Origin: UBA3537 sp965657165
GTDB lineage: Bacteria; Bacteroidota; Bacteroidia; Flavobacteriales; Flavobacteriaceae
NCBI GenBank assembly: GCA_965657165.1
Contig: CBFHNG010000044.1
Span: 1-14,176 of the forward strand
Direction of reading: 5' to 3'
DNA length: 14,176 nt
Both the position numbers and the translations under genes were made by a program. Under the pieces are notes generated by a model, which saw only the letters and a list, made by a program, of their open reading frames with translations, was not told the DNA's origin and did not search any database. This document shows, one piece after another, positions 7,397-14,176 of this stretch (position 1 is the first letter of the stretch; each line of letters starts with the position of its first letter).

Positions 7397-8205
7397 TTAA
7401 ACTCATCAATGAAACCGTAGATTATTTAAAAGAAAAGGGGTTTGAGACTCCAAAAATTGGCATCATATTAGGAACTGGACTTGGACAGCTTATCCATGAA
7501 ATCGAAATCATTAGTGAGGTCAGCTATAATCATATTCCAAATTTTCCCACGGCAACCGTGGAATTTCATAAAGGAAAACTTATATATGGGAAAATTGCAA
7601 ATAAAACAGTGATGGTCATGCAAGGTCGTTTTCATTTGTACGAAGGCTATTCTTTACAAGACGTTACCTACCCTGTACGAATTATGCATGCGCTAGGCAT
7701 CACTTGTTTATTAGTTTCAAATGCTGCTGGTGCAATTAATCTTAACTTTAAAAAAAGTGAATTGATGCTTATCGAAGATCATATTAATCTACAAGGTGGG
7801 TCACCTCTTGCATTTAAAGGCGTTGAGCTTCTTGGAGAGCGTTTTGTAGATATGAGTGCTCCATATGACAATCAAATGAATACACTTTTAAAGTCAATTG
7901 CAAAAAAAGAAAATATAATGCTTCACAGTGGAGTTTATACTAGTGTTTTTGGCCCTCAACTCGAAACACGTGCAGAATATAGAATGCTGAAACTCTTAGG
8001 AACAGATGCCGTAGGCATGAGCACCGTTCCAGAAGTTATTGTCGCCAATCATTTGGGTATAAAAGTTTCAGCTATTTCTGTTATTACAGATGAATGTGAT
8101 GCGGATAACCTCAAACCTGTGGATGTGCAAGACATCATGAACATGGCTGCAATTGCAGAGCCTCATATGATTACTTTGTTTAAAGAACTTATTGCGCATA
8201 TGTAG
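7393..8205 (+). CDS. Purine nucleoside phosphorylase, trimeric type
   Basis: This is a 270-residue trimeric-type (PNP/MTAP superfamily) phosphorylase that splits a purine nucleoside with phosphate into base and pentose 1-phosphate. Visible features are the phosphate loop ILGTGLG (25-31), GRFHLYEGY (His81), SNAAGAI (109-115), GPQLETRAE with the base-binding Glu191, VGMSTVPE (Met209) and ITDECD at 231-236. Asp233 stands where human PNP has Asn243 (ITNK) and where MTAP has an Asp, so 6-aminopurines such as adenine may be accepted. In this operon a natural substrate would be the adenosine adduct made by ArsS, which would yield an arsinoyl-ribose 1-phosphate. Routine purine salvage remains possible. 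The gene overlaps its upstream neighbour by 4 bp and is followed by 55 bp containing a possible internal promoter. Confidence 0.92.
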   Translation: MIKLINETVDYLKEKGFETPKIGIILGTGLGQLIHEIEIISEVSYNHIPNFPTATVEFHKGKLIYGKIANKTVMVMQGRFHLYEGYSLQDVTYPVRIMHALGITCLLVSNAAGAINLNFKKSELMLIEDHINLQGGSPLAFKGVELLGERFVDMSAPYDNQMNTLLKSIAKKENIMLHSGVYTSVFGPQLETRAEYRMLKLLGTDAVGMSTVPEVIVANHLGIKVSAISVITDECDADNLKPVDVQDIMNMAAIAEPHMITLFKELIAHM

Positions 8206-8236
8206 AAGTCATTCTTTAAGTTTGAATCAAATTGAG

Positions 8237-8244
8237 TAAATTTG
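8237..8244 (+). promoter_or_regulatory. Possible internal promoter (-7 box)
   Basis: TAAATTTG matches TAnnTTTG exactly and is 16 bases ahead of the next ATG, in the longest gap of the operon. The nearest TTTG (8221-8224) is only 12 bases upstream, too close for the usual spacing, and TTTA at 8215-8218 is an imperfect alternative. It could give extra expression of the membrane protein and the three glycosyltransferases. Confidence 0.35.
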
Positions 8245-8260
8245 TGAAAAATCAAAACAT

Positions 8261-8686
8261 ATGACCGAAAACAAAAATCCTAATCTCTTAAAATGGGGTA
8301 TAAAGTACTCATTAAGTGCTGCAGTTACCGGTATGCTATGTTGTGTTGCTCCAGCTGTTTTATTTATGTTCGGGCTTATGGGCGGGGTATATGCCATTTC
8401 ATTTGCAGACTTTTTTTATAATGAAGATGGAAGCTCGGGAACAGGAGCTTGGATTCTCAAAATCATTGCCGTAGCTATTGGATTTTATGGCATATATAGC
8501 TTTCGCAAAAAACAAAATCAATGTTCCATTGATCCAAAACGTAAAAAGAAAAATTTAATAGTACTCATTGGTATTATTGTTATCCTAGGAGTTGGTCTTT
8601 TTTTAAGTTTTGAAAAATGGTCGGCGTGGTACTTTGATGAATACATTGTTCCTGCACAACAAAAAGAATTAAACATTAAGAACTAA
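8261..8686 (+). CDS. MerT-like small membrane protein with a dicysteine
   Basis: This 141-residue protein has three predicted membrane helices (about 14-48, 62-80 and 98-116). The first carries GMLCCVAPAVLFMFGLMGG, with Cys27-Cys28 followed by Pro, closely resembling the metal-binding CC-x-x-P of the first helix of the mercury transporter MerT. A further Cys88 lies in the loop before helix 3, and the linker KKQNQCSIDPKRKKK is strongly basic. The likeness to MerT suggests thiol chemistry with a soft metal or metalloid, for instance passage of arsenite or a methylated arsenical across the inner membrane. That is inference from the motif and the neighbourhood; I do not recognise a named family. 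It starts 55 bp after the phosphorylase and ends 6 bp before the next gene. Confidence 0.75.
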   Translation: MTENKNPNLLKWGIKYSLSAAVTGMLCCVAPAVLFMFGLMGGVYAISFADFFYNEDGSSGTGAWILKIIAVAIGFYGIYSFRKKQNQCSIDPKRKKKNLIVLIGIIVILGVGLFLSFEKWSAWYFDEYIVPAQQKELNIKN

Positions 8687-8692
8687 GTTCTG

Positions 8693-9385
8693 TTGAAACC
8701 AATTATAAAAGTCATTATTCCAGCATACAACGAAGCTGATGCAATTACCAAAGTGATTAATGACATCCCAAATTCTGTAGAAGAAATTATTGTGGTCAAT
8801 AATGCTTCAAAAGATGCTACCCCTGAAAATGCAAAAAAATCTGGAGCTACAGTCCTCTTTGAAGCAAAAAAAGGGTATGGTTATGCTTGCTTAAAAGGCA
8901 TGGATTATATTGAAAATTCGAAAGAAAAAACAGATATTGTTGTGTTTTTAGATGGCGATTACAGCGACTATCCCGAAGAGCTTGAAAAAATTGTTGCGCC
9001 TATTATTGAAAATAACATAGACTTTGTTTTAGGAACTCGAACGCAATTAGTATCAGAAAAAGGGGCAATGCAACCACAACAAATTTTTGGTAACTGGCTA
9101 GCAACATCTTTGATGAGATTATTTTTTAACTCAAAATTTACTGATTTAGGACCATTTAGAGCCATCAAATATCCAGTGCTAAAATCACTTCAAATGGAAG
9201 ACAAAACCTACGGTTGGACTGTGGAGATGCAACTCAAGATTTTAAAAAAACAATTGAACTATATTGAAGTTCCTGTAAATTATCGCAATAGAATTGGAGT
9301 TTCAAAAGTGTCTGGTACATTAAAAGGTAGTATATTTGCGGGGATTAAAATCTTGACTTGGATATTCAAATACAGTTTTAAATAA
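8693..9385 (+). CDS. GT2 glycosyltransferase, DPM1/polyprenyl-phosphate-sugar synthase-like
   Basis: This 230-residue GT-A enzyme of family GT2 has VIIPAYNE (7-14), the metal-binding DGD (87-89) in FLDGDYSDYPEEL, GTRTQ, DLGPFRA (151-157) and YGWTVEMQ (173-180), the order seen in DPM1-like synthases. YRNRIGVSKVSGT then leads into a short hydrophobic C-terminus that may anchor it to the membrane. Such enzymes load a hexose from a nucleotide sugar onto a polyprenyl phosphate. The start is a TTG: the preceding gene's stop codon is in the same frame just 6 bp upstream, and no ATG occurs until well inside the fold. The stop overlaps the next start (TAATG). It could supply a lipid-linked sugar donor for the GT-C protein two genes downstream. 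Confidence 0.85.
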   Translation: MKPIIKVIIPAYNEADAITKVINDIPNSVEEIIVVNNASKDATPENAKKSGATVLFEAKKGYGYACLKGMDYIENSKEKTDIVVFLDGDYSDYPEELEKIVAPIIENNIDFVLGTRTQLVSEKGAMQPQQIFGNWLATSLMRLFFNSKFTDLGPFRAIKYPVLKSLQMEDKTYGWTVEMQLKILKKQLNYIEVPVNYRNRIGVSKVSGTLKGSIFAGIKILTWIFKYSFK

Positions 9386-10875
9386 TGCTCTTAGAGACCA
9401 TCATTATTGCTATATATTCCACTGCACTCATTCTTATTTTTATGTATGCATTGGCACAGTTGAACCTTCTTTTTAATTATTTGAGTGCCAAAAGATCGGA
9501 TAAAACTGATAAGAAATTTGATTTATCAGATCCAAATCAAGTCCCATTTGTAACTGTTCAGCTTCCTGTTTATAATGAGCTGTATGTTATGGAACGCTTA
9601 TTAAATAATATCGTAAAACTAGATTACCCAAACCATAAATTAGAAATTCAGGTCTTGGACGATTCTACCGATGAATCTGTAGAATCTACCGCAGAACAAA
9701 TCAAACTCTTACAAGAAAAAGGGTTTGACATTCAACACATTAGAAGAGAAAATCGTATTGGATTTAAGGCAGGAGCACTCAAAGAAGGATTGACTATTGC
9801 AAAAGGAGAATTTATTGCAATTTTTGATGCCGATTTTTTACCAAAGTCGGACTGGCTCAAACGCACAATCCCTTATTTCAAAAATGCTAAAATTGGGGTT
9901 GTTCAAACACGTTGGGGACATATCAATAGAGAATATTCGATTTTAACAAGAGTTCAAGCTTTTGCGCTTGATGCCCATTTTACTTTAGAACAAGTCGGCC
10001 GAAACATAAAGGGCCATTTTATTAACTTTAATGGTACGGCTGGAATATGGCGAAAAACATGCATTATTGATGCTGGAAATTGGGAAGGCGATACACTTAC
10101 TGAAGATTTGGATTTAAGTTATCGTGCTCAGCTAAAAAACTGGGAATTTAAATATTTAGAAGACGTTGAAACTCCCGCAGAACTTCCTGTTGTTATTAGT
10201 GCAGCGCGCTCTCAACAATTTCGCTGGAACAAGGGTGGAGCTGAAAATTTTAGAAAAATGATTGGTCGTGTTTTTTCAAGTAAAAACCTCTCTTTAAAAA
10301 CAAAAATTCATGGTATGCTACATCTACTCAACAGCACCATGTTTTTAAATGTTCTTATTGTGGGGATTTTAAGTATACCGATGCTATATATCAAAAATGA
10401 ATACGCACACCTTAAAGTCTACTTCTATGTCATGAGCTTTTTTGTGATTAGCACACTTATATTTTTTGTTTGTTATTGGTTTATGTACAAAAAAACATAT
10501 GGTTCTAGTTTAAAAAATTTTGTGCAATACATTATCTTATTTTTTACATTTTTCTCAATTGCAATGGGCTTTTCACTTCACAATTCAATTGCAGTAATTG
10601 AAGGACATATTGGAAAGCGTAGTGAATTTGTAAGAACTCCAAAATTCAATATCAATTCCATTTCAGACAGCTGGAAAAACAATAAATATTTAAGAAAAAA
10701 ACCATCCCTAAACGTCATTCTCGAAGGCTTACTTATGATTTATTTTGCCTTTGGAATGTACAGTGCCTTTATTGTGGGCGACCAAGGTGGTGATTTTGGA
10801 TTGTTTCCATTTCATTTGATGCTATTTATTGGATTCGGTTTTGTGTTTTATAATTCTATTAAATCCAAAATCTAA
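9385..10875 (+). CDS. Cellulose-synthase-like processive GT2 membrane glycosyltransferase
   Basis: This 496-residue membrane GT2 belongs to the CESA/CslA-like superfamily. One N-terminal helix (about 4-33) precedes the cytosolic catalytic domain. That domain carries VQLPVYNE (58-65), LDDSTDES (91-98), the metal-binding DAD (148-150), NGTAGIWR (216-223), TEDLDLSYR with the catalytic TED (239-241) and QQFRW (277-281), the complete D, DxD, TED, QxxRW set. Four or more C-terminal helices (about 315-335, 343-367, 377-398, 443-462 and 470-490) follow, enclosing GHIGKRSEFVRTPKF, which is usual in this subgroup. It probably makes or extends a beta-linked glycan or a glycolipid at the inner membrane. 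There is no PilZ domain, so c-di-GMP control is not evident. Its product is unknown; the arsenosugar operon context is noteworthy. Confidence 0.88.
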   Translation: MLLETIIIAIYSTALILIFMYALAQLNLLFNYLSAKRSDKTDKKFDLSDPNQVPFVTVQLPVYNELYVMERLLNNIVKLDYPNHKLEIQVLDDSTDESVESTAEQIKLLQEKGFDIQHIRRENRIGFKAGALKEGLTIAKGEFIAIFDADFLPKSDWLKRTIPYFKNAKIGVVQTRWGHINREYSILTRVQAFALDAHFTLEQVGRNIKGHFINFNGTAGIWRKTCIIDAGNWEGDTLTEDLDLSYRAQLKNWEFKYLEDVETPAELPVVISAARSQQFRWNKGGAENFRKMIGRVFSSKNLSLKTKIHGMLHLLNSTMFLNVLIVGILSIPMLYIKNEYAHLKVYFYVMSFFVISTLIFFVCYWFMYKKTYGSSLKNFVQYIILFFTFFSIAMGFSLHNSIAVIEGHIGKRSEFVRTPKFNINSISDSWKNNKYLRKKPSLNVILEGLLMIYFAFGMYSAFIVGDQGGDFGLFPFHLMLFIGFGFVFYNSIKSKI

Positions 10876-10887
10876 ATTGCCCTGGCT

Positions 10888-12228
10888 ATGATGTCAAGGC
10901 AACTCAATACAAATAAACTCACTTTTCTTTTTTGGGGTACGCTCTCTATTTTAGTTTATTCCTATTTTTCTTATGCCTTGGAACGCCATGAACACTTAAT
11001 TTTAGGCATTAGTATAGCACTACTTTTTTCGAGCTATTATTTTATTTTAAAAATACCCATAAAGTATTCCTTTAAGGTTGGTTTAGGTATTGGTCTTAGG
11101 TTAATTTTCTTGTTTAGTATTCCAAATTTATCACAAGATTTCTATCGTTTTATTTGGGATGGACAATTAGTTATCAATGGTCTAAACCCTTATTTATTCA
11201 CACCAAATGAACTCGTTAATACAGCTCACGATTTGTTTGCACAAATGACACCTCTTTACAAAGGAATGGGAGCTTTAAGTGCTAAACACTTTTCTAATTA
11301 TCCGCCCATCCATCAACTGCCTTTTGCTTTAGCAGCATTGATTTCTAAAAACTCTATTTTGGGCAGTGTTATTATTTTAAGAATTATTATCATTTTAGCA
11401 GATATTGGAATTCTTATTTATGGAAAAAAATTATTAGAATTATTAAAATTACCTACACAAAATATTTTCTATTATTTTCTAAATCCATTAGTAATAATTG
11501 AACTCACTGGGAACCTCCATTTTGAAGCTCTAATGCTTTTCTTTTTAGTGGTATCACTCTATTTTTTGTGTAAACAAAAACTTACACATTCAGCTATTTT
11601 TATGGGGTTTTCAATCCTTACAAAACTTTTACCTGTATTCTTTTTGCCACTATTAATTTATCGCTTTAAATTCAAAAAAACACTTCTTTACTCCTTATTA
11701 GTAATAGGCAGTGTTATTGTCTTATGCTTGCCTTTTTTTGAATTACAATTTTTAAAAAACTACAGCAATACCGTAGGGCTTTGGTTTACAAATTTTGAAT
11801 TCAATTCCAGCTTTTACACTCTTGGAAAGTCAGTAATGTCAAAATATTTTGGAATCCACCTTATAGGGTATATGCCCTATATTGTGCCTCTTTTGATGGC
11901 TGGTATTGTCCTATACTTTTCACTTCAAAAAACAACTGATACAAAAAAAATACTACAGTCATTCTTTTGGATTTTGACGATTTATTTTCTAGTGTCAACA
12001 ACCGTTCATCCCTGGTATATGACTACACTAGTTTTTTTAGGTTGTTTTACTATCTACAAATTTGCATTGGTATGGAGCGCCACTATATTTTTTAGCTACT
12101 TTGCCTACAACAAAAGTGGTGTTGATGCAAACACACTTTTTGAATTTATAGAATACTTTTCTTTTGGAACAGTTCTTTTATTTGAACTTATTAAAAACAG
12201 AACAACTACAACATCATCATTAAGCTGA
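10888..12228 (+). CDS. GT-C integral membrane glycosyltransferase (mannosyltransferase-like)
   Basis: This 446-residue polytopic protein has about eleven hydrophobic helices. The first outward loop carries LSQDFYRFIWDGQ (Asp84, Arg87, Asp91) and NPYLF, followed by SNYPPIHQLPF, the usual look of GT-C enzymes that use polyprenyl-phosphate sugars (GT87/mannosyltransferase-like). Further on, NPLVIIELTGNLHFEALM and VSTTVHPWYMT are typical of these families. It would transfer a sugar on the periplasmic side from a lipid donor, which the DPM1-like enzyme of the same operon could provide. It follows its neighbour by 12 bp, and the start is a double ATG. Its last 23 bases overlap the end of the convergent gene, and no clear terminator follows. 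Acceptor and sugar are unknown. Confidence 0.82.
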   Translation: MMSRQLNTNKLTFLFWGTLSILVYSYFSYALERHEHLILGISIALLFSSYYFILKIPIKYSFKVGLGIGLRLIFLFSIPNLSQDFYRFIWDGQLVINGLNPYLFTPNELVNTAHDLFAQMTPLYKGMGALSAKHFSNYPPIHQLPFALAALISKNSILGSVIILRIIIILADIGILIYGKKLLELLKLPTQNIFYYFLNPLVIIELTGNLHFEALMLFFLVVSLYFLCKQKLTHSAIFMGFSILTKLLPVFFLPLLIYRFKFKKTLLYSLLVIGSVIVLCLPFFELQFLKNYSNTVGLWFTNFEFNSSFYTLGKSVMSKYFGIHLIGYMPYIVPLLMAGIVLYFSLQKTTDTKKILQSFFWILTIYFLVSTTVHPWYMTTLVFLGCFTIYKFALVWSATIFFSYFAYNKSGVDANTLFEFIEYFSFGTVLLFELIKNRTTTTSSLS

Positions 12229-12979
12229 GTTCATGCTCAGAAAGATGCTTCCAATGTCCTCTTGGCAAGTCTTTTTTGGTTAGCGGACCAATAGAAACAC
12301 AGTCTAGTTTTTCAATTTCATAATTAAAATGTGTAAAAATAGTCCGTAAAAGCGTGTTTCCTGTATTCTTTATTTTGATGCCAACTTCATTTTTCTTTGC
12401 ACCTTCAACATAACTGATGTCTTCAACTCGAATATGCTTCCCTTTATGCTTGAAGCCTTCTTGAATTTGTTTTAAATGCTCAAATTTTAATGATTTATCG
12501 AGCTCCACATGAAAAAGCCGCGCAACACCATTTTTGGAATTGGTGAATTTAGCATGCATTTTTTCATCATTTGTAAATAAAATCAACCCTAATGAGTTTC
12601 TTCCCAAACGTCCAATTGGACGAATATTTGAGACCGTTGCTTTGGCTACTAAATCCATTACTGTACGTCCTTTACCCTCGCTTGTAGTGGTTGCAAAACC
12701 TTTGGGTTTGTTCAGTAGAACATAAGCTTTTTGCTCAGGATTGATACGAGCGCCATCAAAACGCACATCATCACTAGGTTGTACTTTATAGCCCATCTCA
12801 GTAACCACTTTCCCATTTACGGTGACGTTTCCAATACTAATAAATAGATCTGCCTCACGTCTTGAGCAAACTCCTGAATTAGAAATGAATTTATTCAATC
12901 GAATTAAAGATGACTTTTTATTGCCTTGAACAGAAGAAGACTTCTTTTGTGTTTTTTTATGGCGAGGATTGACTGGCAT
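12206..12979 (-). CDS. RsuA/RluB-family pseudouridine synthase homologue with degenerate active site
   Basis: This 257-residue protein has a basic N-terminal tail (1-25), an S4 RNA-binding domain (about 26-85; RLNKFISNSGVCSRREAD) and a pseudouridine-synthase fold from LLNKPKG onward. Family enzymes isomerise uridine in rRNA using the Asp of GRLD. Here the motif reads RPIGRLGRNSLGLILFTND, with Gly126 (codon GGA) in place of the catalytic Asp. The conserved Tyr of the next motif is Phe156 (RLFHVEL), and the RxxRRM segment is reduced to LLRTIF, keeping one Arg (212). The overall fold and the C-terminal LTKKDLPRGHWKHLSE are intact, so it is not an obvious pseudogene. It may act as an RNA-binding ribosome-assembly factor. 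It lies 52 bp after the prenyltransferase gene, with its own promoter-like box. Confidence 0.88.
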   Translation of the reverse strand: MPVNPRHKKTQKKSSSVQGNKKSSLIRLNKFISNSGVCSRREADLFISIGNVTVNGKVVTEMGYKVQPSDDVRFDGARINPEQKAYVLLNKPKGFATTTSEGKGRTVMDLVAKATVSNIRPIGRLGRNSLGLILFTNDEKMHAKFTNSKNGVARLFHVELDKSLKFEHLKQIQEGFKHKGKHIRVEDISYVEGAKKNEVGIKIKNTGNTLLRTIFTHFNYEIEKLDCVSIGPLTKKDLPRGHWKHLSEHELSLMMML

Positions 12980-12992
12980 GATTAATTTTTGT

Positions 12993-13000
12993 CAAAGGTA
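12993..13000 (-). promoter_or_regulatory. -7 box before the pseudouridine-synthase homologue
   Basis: Read on the minus strand this is TACCTTTG, an exact TAnnTTTG match, 13 bases ahead of the ATG at 12979. No good -33 TTG is seen at the expected distance, so it is a possible secondary promoter giving a very short leader. Confidence 0.35.
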
Positions 13001-13031
13001 CAGTTTAAAATAAGAATTAGAGTTGGTCTCT

Positions 13032-13934
13032 CTAAAAAATCTTATTGATGATTATGGCAGGGTTAAGAAGTGTTATGCTTAAAACTCCAAAGAAAATTAA
13101 GACTTTTAATATGTTATGAATACGATGATATTGTTTTATTGAAGACGTTTTCCAGGTCATAAAAAGAGTAGCAATTAGAGTTAAAATGGAGACCCAAAAG
13201 AAATAGTCCATAAGCCCTAAATCAAAATTTAAAACCAAAATTAATGAAATGCTGATGTTAATAATAACGAATACTGTAATCATCAATTTGGTTGAACGTT
13301 CTCCATAAATCACAGGAACAGTTTGATAATTCAAAGCTAAATCACCTTTTATATTTTCTAAATCCTTAACCAGTTCTCGCATCGCCAAAATGAGAAAAAG
13401 ATAAAACCCAAAAACAAAAATCAACTGATTGTAATTTTGAAAATAAAGAAAAATAGCAAAAAATGGAACTATTGAAAGCAAGGCCGACGTTAGATTTCCT
13501 ACAATTGGCATTTTTTTTATTTTATGTGAATAAAACCAAATGGAAAAAATATAACATACAAAAAATAAAACCGCACGAAAAGATATTGCACTTGCTGCCA
13601 AAAGCACTAAAAAATTTAAAACAAAATAGAGTTTAAGTTTTGTTTGTTGACTTACAATTTGATCCAAAATAAATTTTTGAGGCCTATTGATTAAATCTTT
13701 TTCTTGGTCATAAAAATTATTGATGATATATCCAGAGGCAACAGCACCTGCCGTAGCCAAAACGATTGCAAATAAATAGAGATCCAGCAAAACATCTAAC
13801 ACCGCAGAATCTGGTGATAAAATAAAAATTGATGTCAGATACTGCGCAAAAAGAATAAGTACAATATTATAGCCTCGAACTACAGAAAATATACTTAGCA
13901 ACTTTAGCAAAGTATGTTTCTTAAAAATGTTCAT
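13032..13934 (-). CDS. UbiA-family prenyltransferase
   Basis: This 300-residue integral membrane protein of the UbiA superfamily has about nine hydrophobic helices. The first Asp-rich motif is NNFYDQEKDLINRP (72-85; Asn72, Asp76, Asp80), and the second is RELVKDLENIKGD (186-198; Asp191, Asp198). Together they hold the Mg-diphosphate of the prenyl donor. In Bacteroidota the copy placed next to mevalonate kinase is often annotated as a geranylgeranylglycerol-phosphate geranylgeranyltransferase-like enzyme; the aromatic or glycerol acceptor cannot be decided here. The neighbour upstream makes isoprenoid precursors, and only 9 bp separate the two genes, so they are co-transcribed. Confidence 0.9.
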   Translation of the reverse strand: MNIFKKHTLLKLLSIFSVVRGYNIVLILFAQYLTSIFILSPDSAVLDVLLDLYLFAIVLATAGAVASGYIINNFYDQEKDLINRPQKFILDQIVSQQTKLKLYFVLNFLVLLAASAISFRAVLFFVCYIFSIWFYSHKIKKMPIVGNLTSALLSIVPFFAIFLYFQNYNQLIFVFGFYLFLILAMRELVKDLENIKGDLALNYQTVPVIYGERSTKLMITVFVIINISISLILVLNFDLGLMDYFFWVSILTLIATLFMTWKTSSIKQYHRIHNILKVLIFFGVLSITLLNPAIIINKIF

Positions 13935-13943
13935 GTGTTGGTT

Positions 13944-14176
13944 TTAGAAGTTGTAAACGACCTCTAACTTATAAGCAGAAAGTGCTTTTTGTGCTTTTTG
14001 AATATCTTCAGTAAAGCCCAAAATATATCCGCCACCGCCAGAACCACATAGCTTTAAGTAATACGAATTTGACTCAATGCCAGCTTGCCATATGTGGTGA
14101 AATTTCTTTGGTATCATTGGCTTGAAGTGGTTGAATACAATTTTGGATAATTGTTTTGTGTTTTGAAACAATGACT
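13944..14176 (-). CDS. Mevalonate kinase-like GHMP kinase, C-terminal part (cut by window end)
   Basis: Only about the last 77 residues are present, because the gene continues beyond base 14176. The segment YYLKLCGSGGGGYILGFTED is the C-terminal glycine-rich motif of GHMP kinases, and the preceding HFKPMIPKKFHHIWQAGIES is like the flavobacterial mevalonate kinases that phosphorylate mevalonate in the cytosol. The reading frame is open to the window edge; the leucine codon TTG at 14171 is internal and not a start. The position directly ahead of a UbiA prenyltransferase fits isoprenoid supply. The ATP-binding and catalytic parts lie outside the window, so the exact kinase is inferred. Confidence 0.82.
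   Translation of the reverse strand, partial: SLFQNTKQLSKIVFNHFKPMIPKKFHHIWQAGIESNSYYLKLCGSGGGGYILGFTEDIQKAQKALSAYKLEVVYNF

Noticed and set aside
8693..9385. Assigning the GT2 gene to the TIGR04283 arsenosugar glycosyltransferases
   Set aside because: The motifs (DGDYSDYPEEL, DLGPFRA) are DPM1-like; the expected TIGR04283 pattern with a HADT-like metal motif is absent.

Overview
The window looks like chromosomal DNA from a marine-type flavobacterium (Bacteroidota, Flavobacteriia). The reasons are the very low GC content, genes without Shine-Dalgarno leaders, promoter-like boxes of the Bacteroidota type (TAnnTTTG), a secreted protein ending in a type IX secretion (T9SS) type A sorting domain, and a mevalonate kinase / UbiA prenyltransferase / pseudouridine-synthase cluster. 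These family assignments come from reading motifs; no database search was run.

Layout. (1) 1-395 has no convincing gene. It holds the first copy of a 30-nt element followed by a perfect intrinsic terminator, then AT-rich DNA with a possible gene remnant. (2) 396-2278 (+) is a two-gene unit: an LpxH-like metallophosphoesterase and a GT-B glycosyltransferase of the MJ1255 type. It ends in the second copy of the 30-nt element and another terminator. (3) 2360-5062 (-) is a 900-residue secreted, multi-module, T9SS-exported protein with carbohydrate-binding character. Its last codons are written inside the terminator of the convergent unit, and its promoter carries a LacI-type palindrome. (4) 5376-12228 (+) is a tightly packed eight-gene unit. 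It begins with arsenosugar-biosynthesis genes: an AhpD/peroxidase-like protein, the radical SAM enzyme ArsS, a TIGR04282/DUF2064 glycosyltransferase and a purine nucleoside phosphorylase. It continues with a MerT-like dicysteine membrane protein, a DPM1-like GT2, a cellulose-synthase-like GT2 and a GT-C integral membrane glycosyltransferase. (5) 12206-14176 (-) is a convergent unit read as mevalonate kinase (partial), UbiA-type prenyltransferase, and an RsuA/RluB-family protein that has lost the catalytic aspartate.

How the genes may work together. ArsS makes a 5'-deoxy-5'-dimethylarsinoyl-nucleoside from a methylated arsenical and SAM. A phosphorylase with Asp at the purine-specificity position could remove the adenine and leave an arsinoyl-ribose 1-phosphate, and the DUF2064 enzyme could build the glycoside. 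The membrane glycosyltransferases suggest that the product, or another glycan made under the same promoter, is attached to a lipid or polymer. No ArsM-type methyltransferase is present in the window.

The observations most worth a second look are the duplicated 30-nt element with dissimilar terminators, the extended arsenosugar operon with its PNP and MerT-like genes, the catalytically degenerate pseudouridine synthase homologue, and the overlap of the T9SS gene's 3' end with a terminator.
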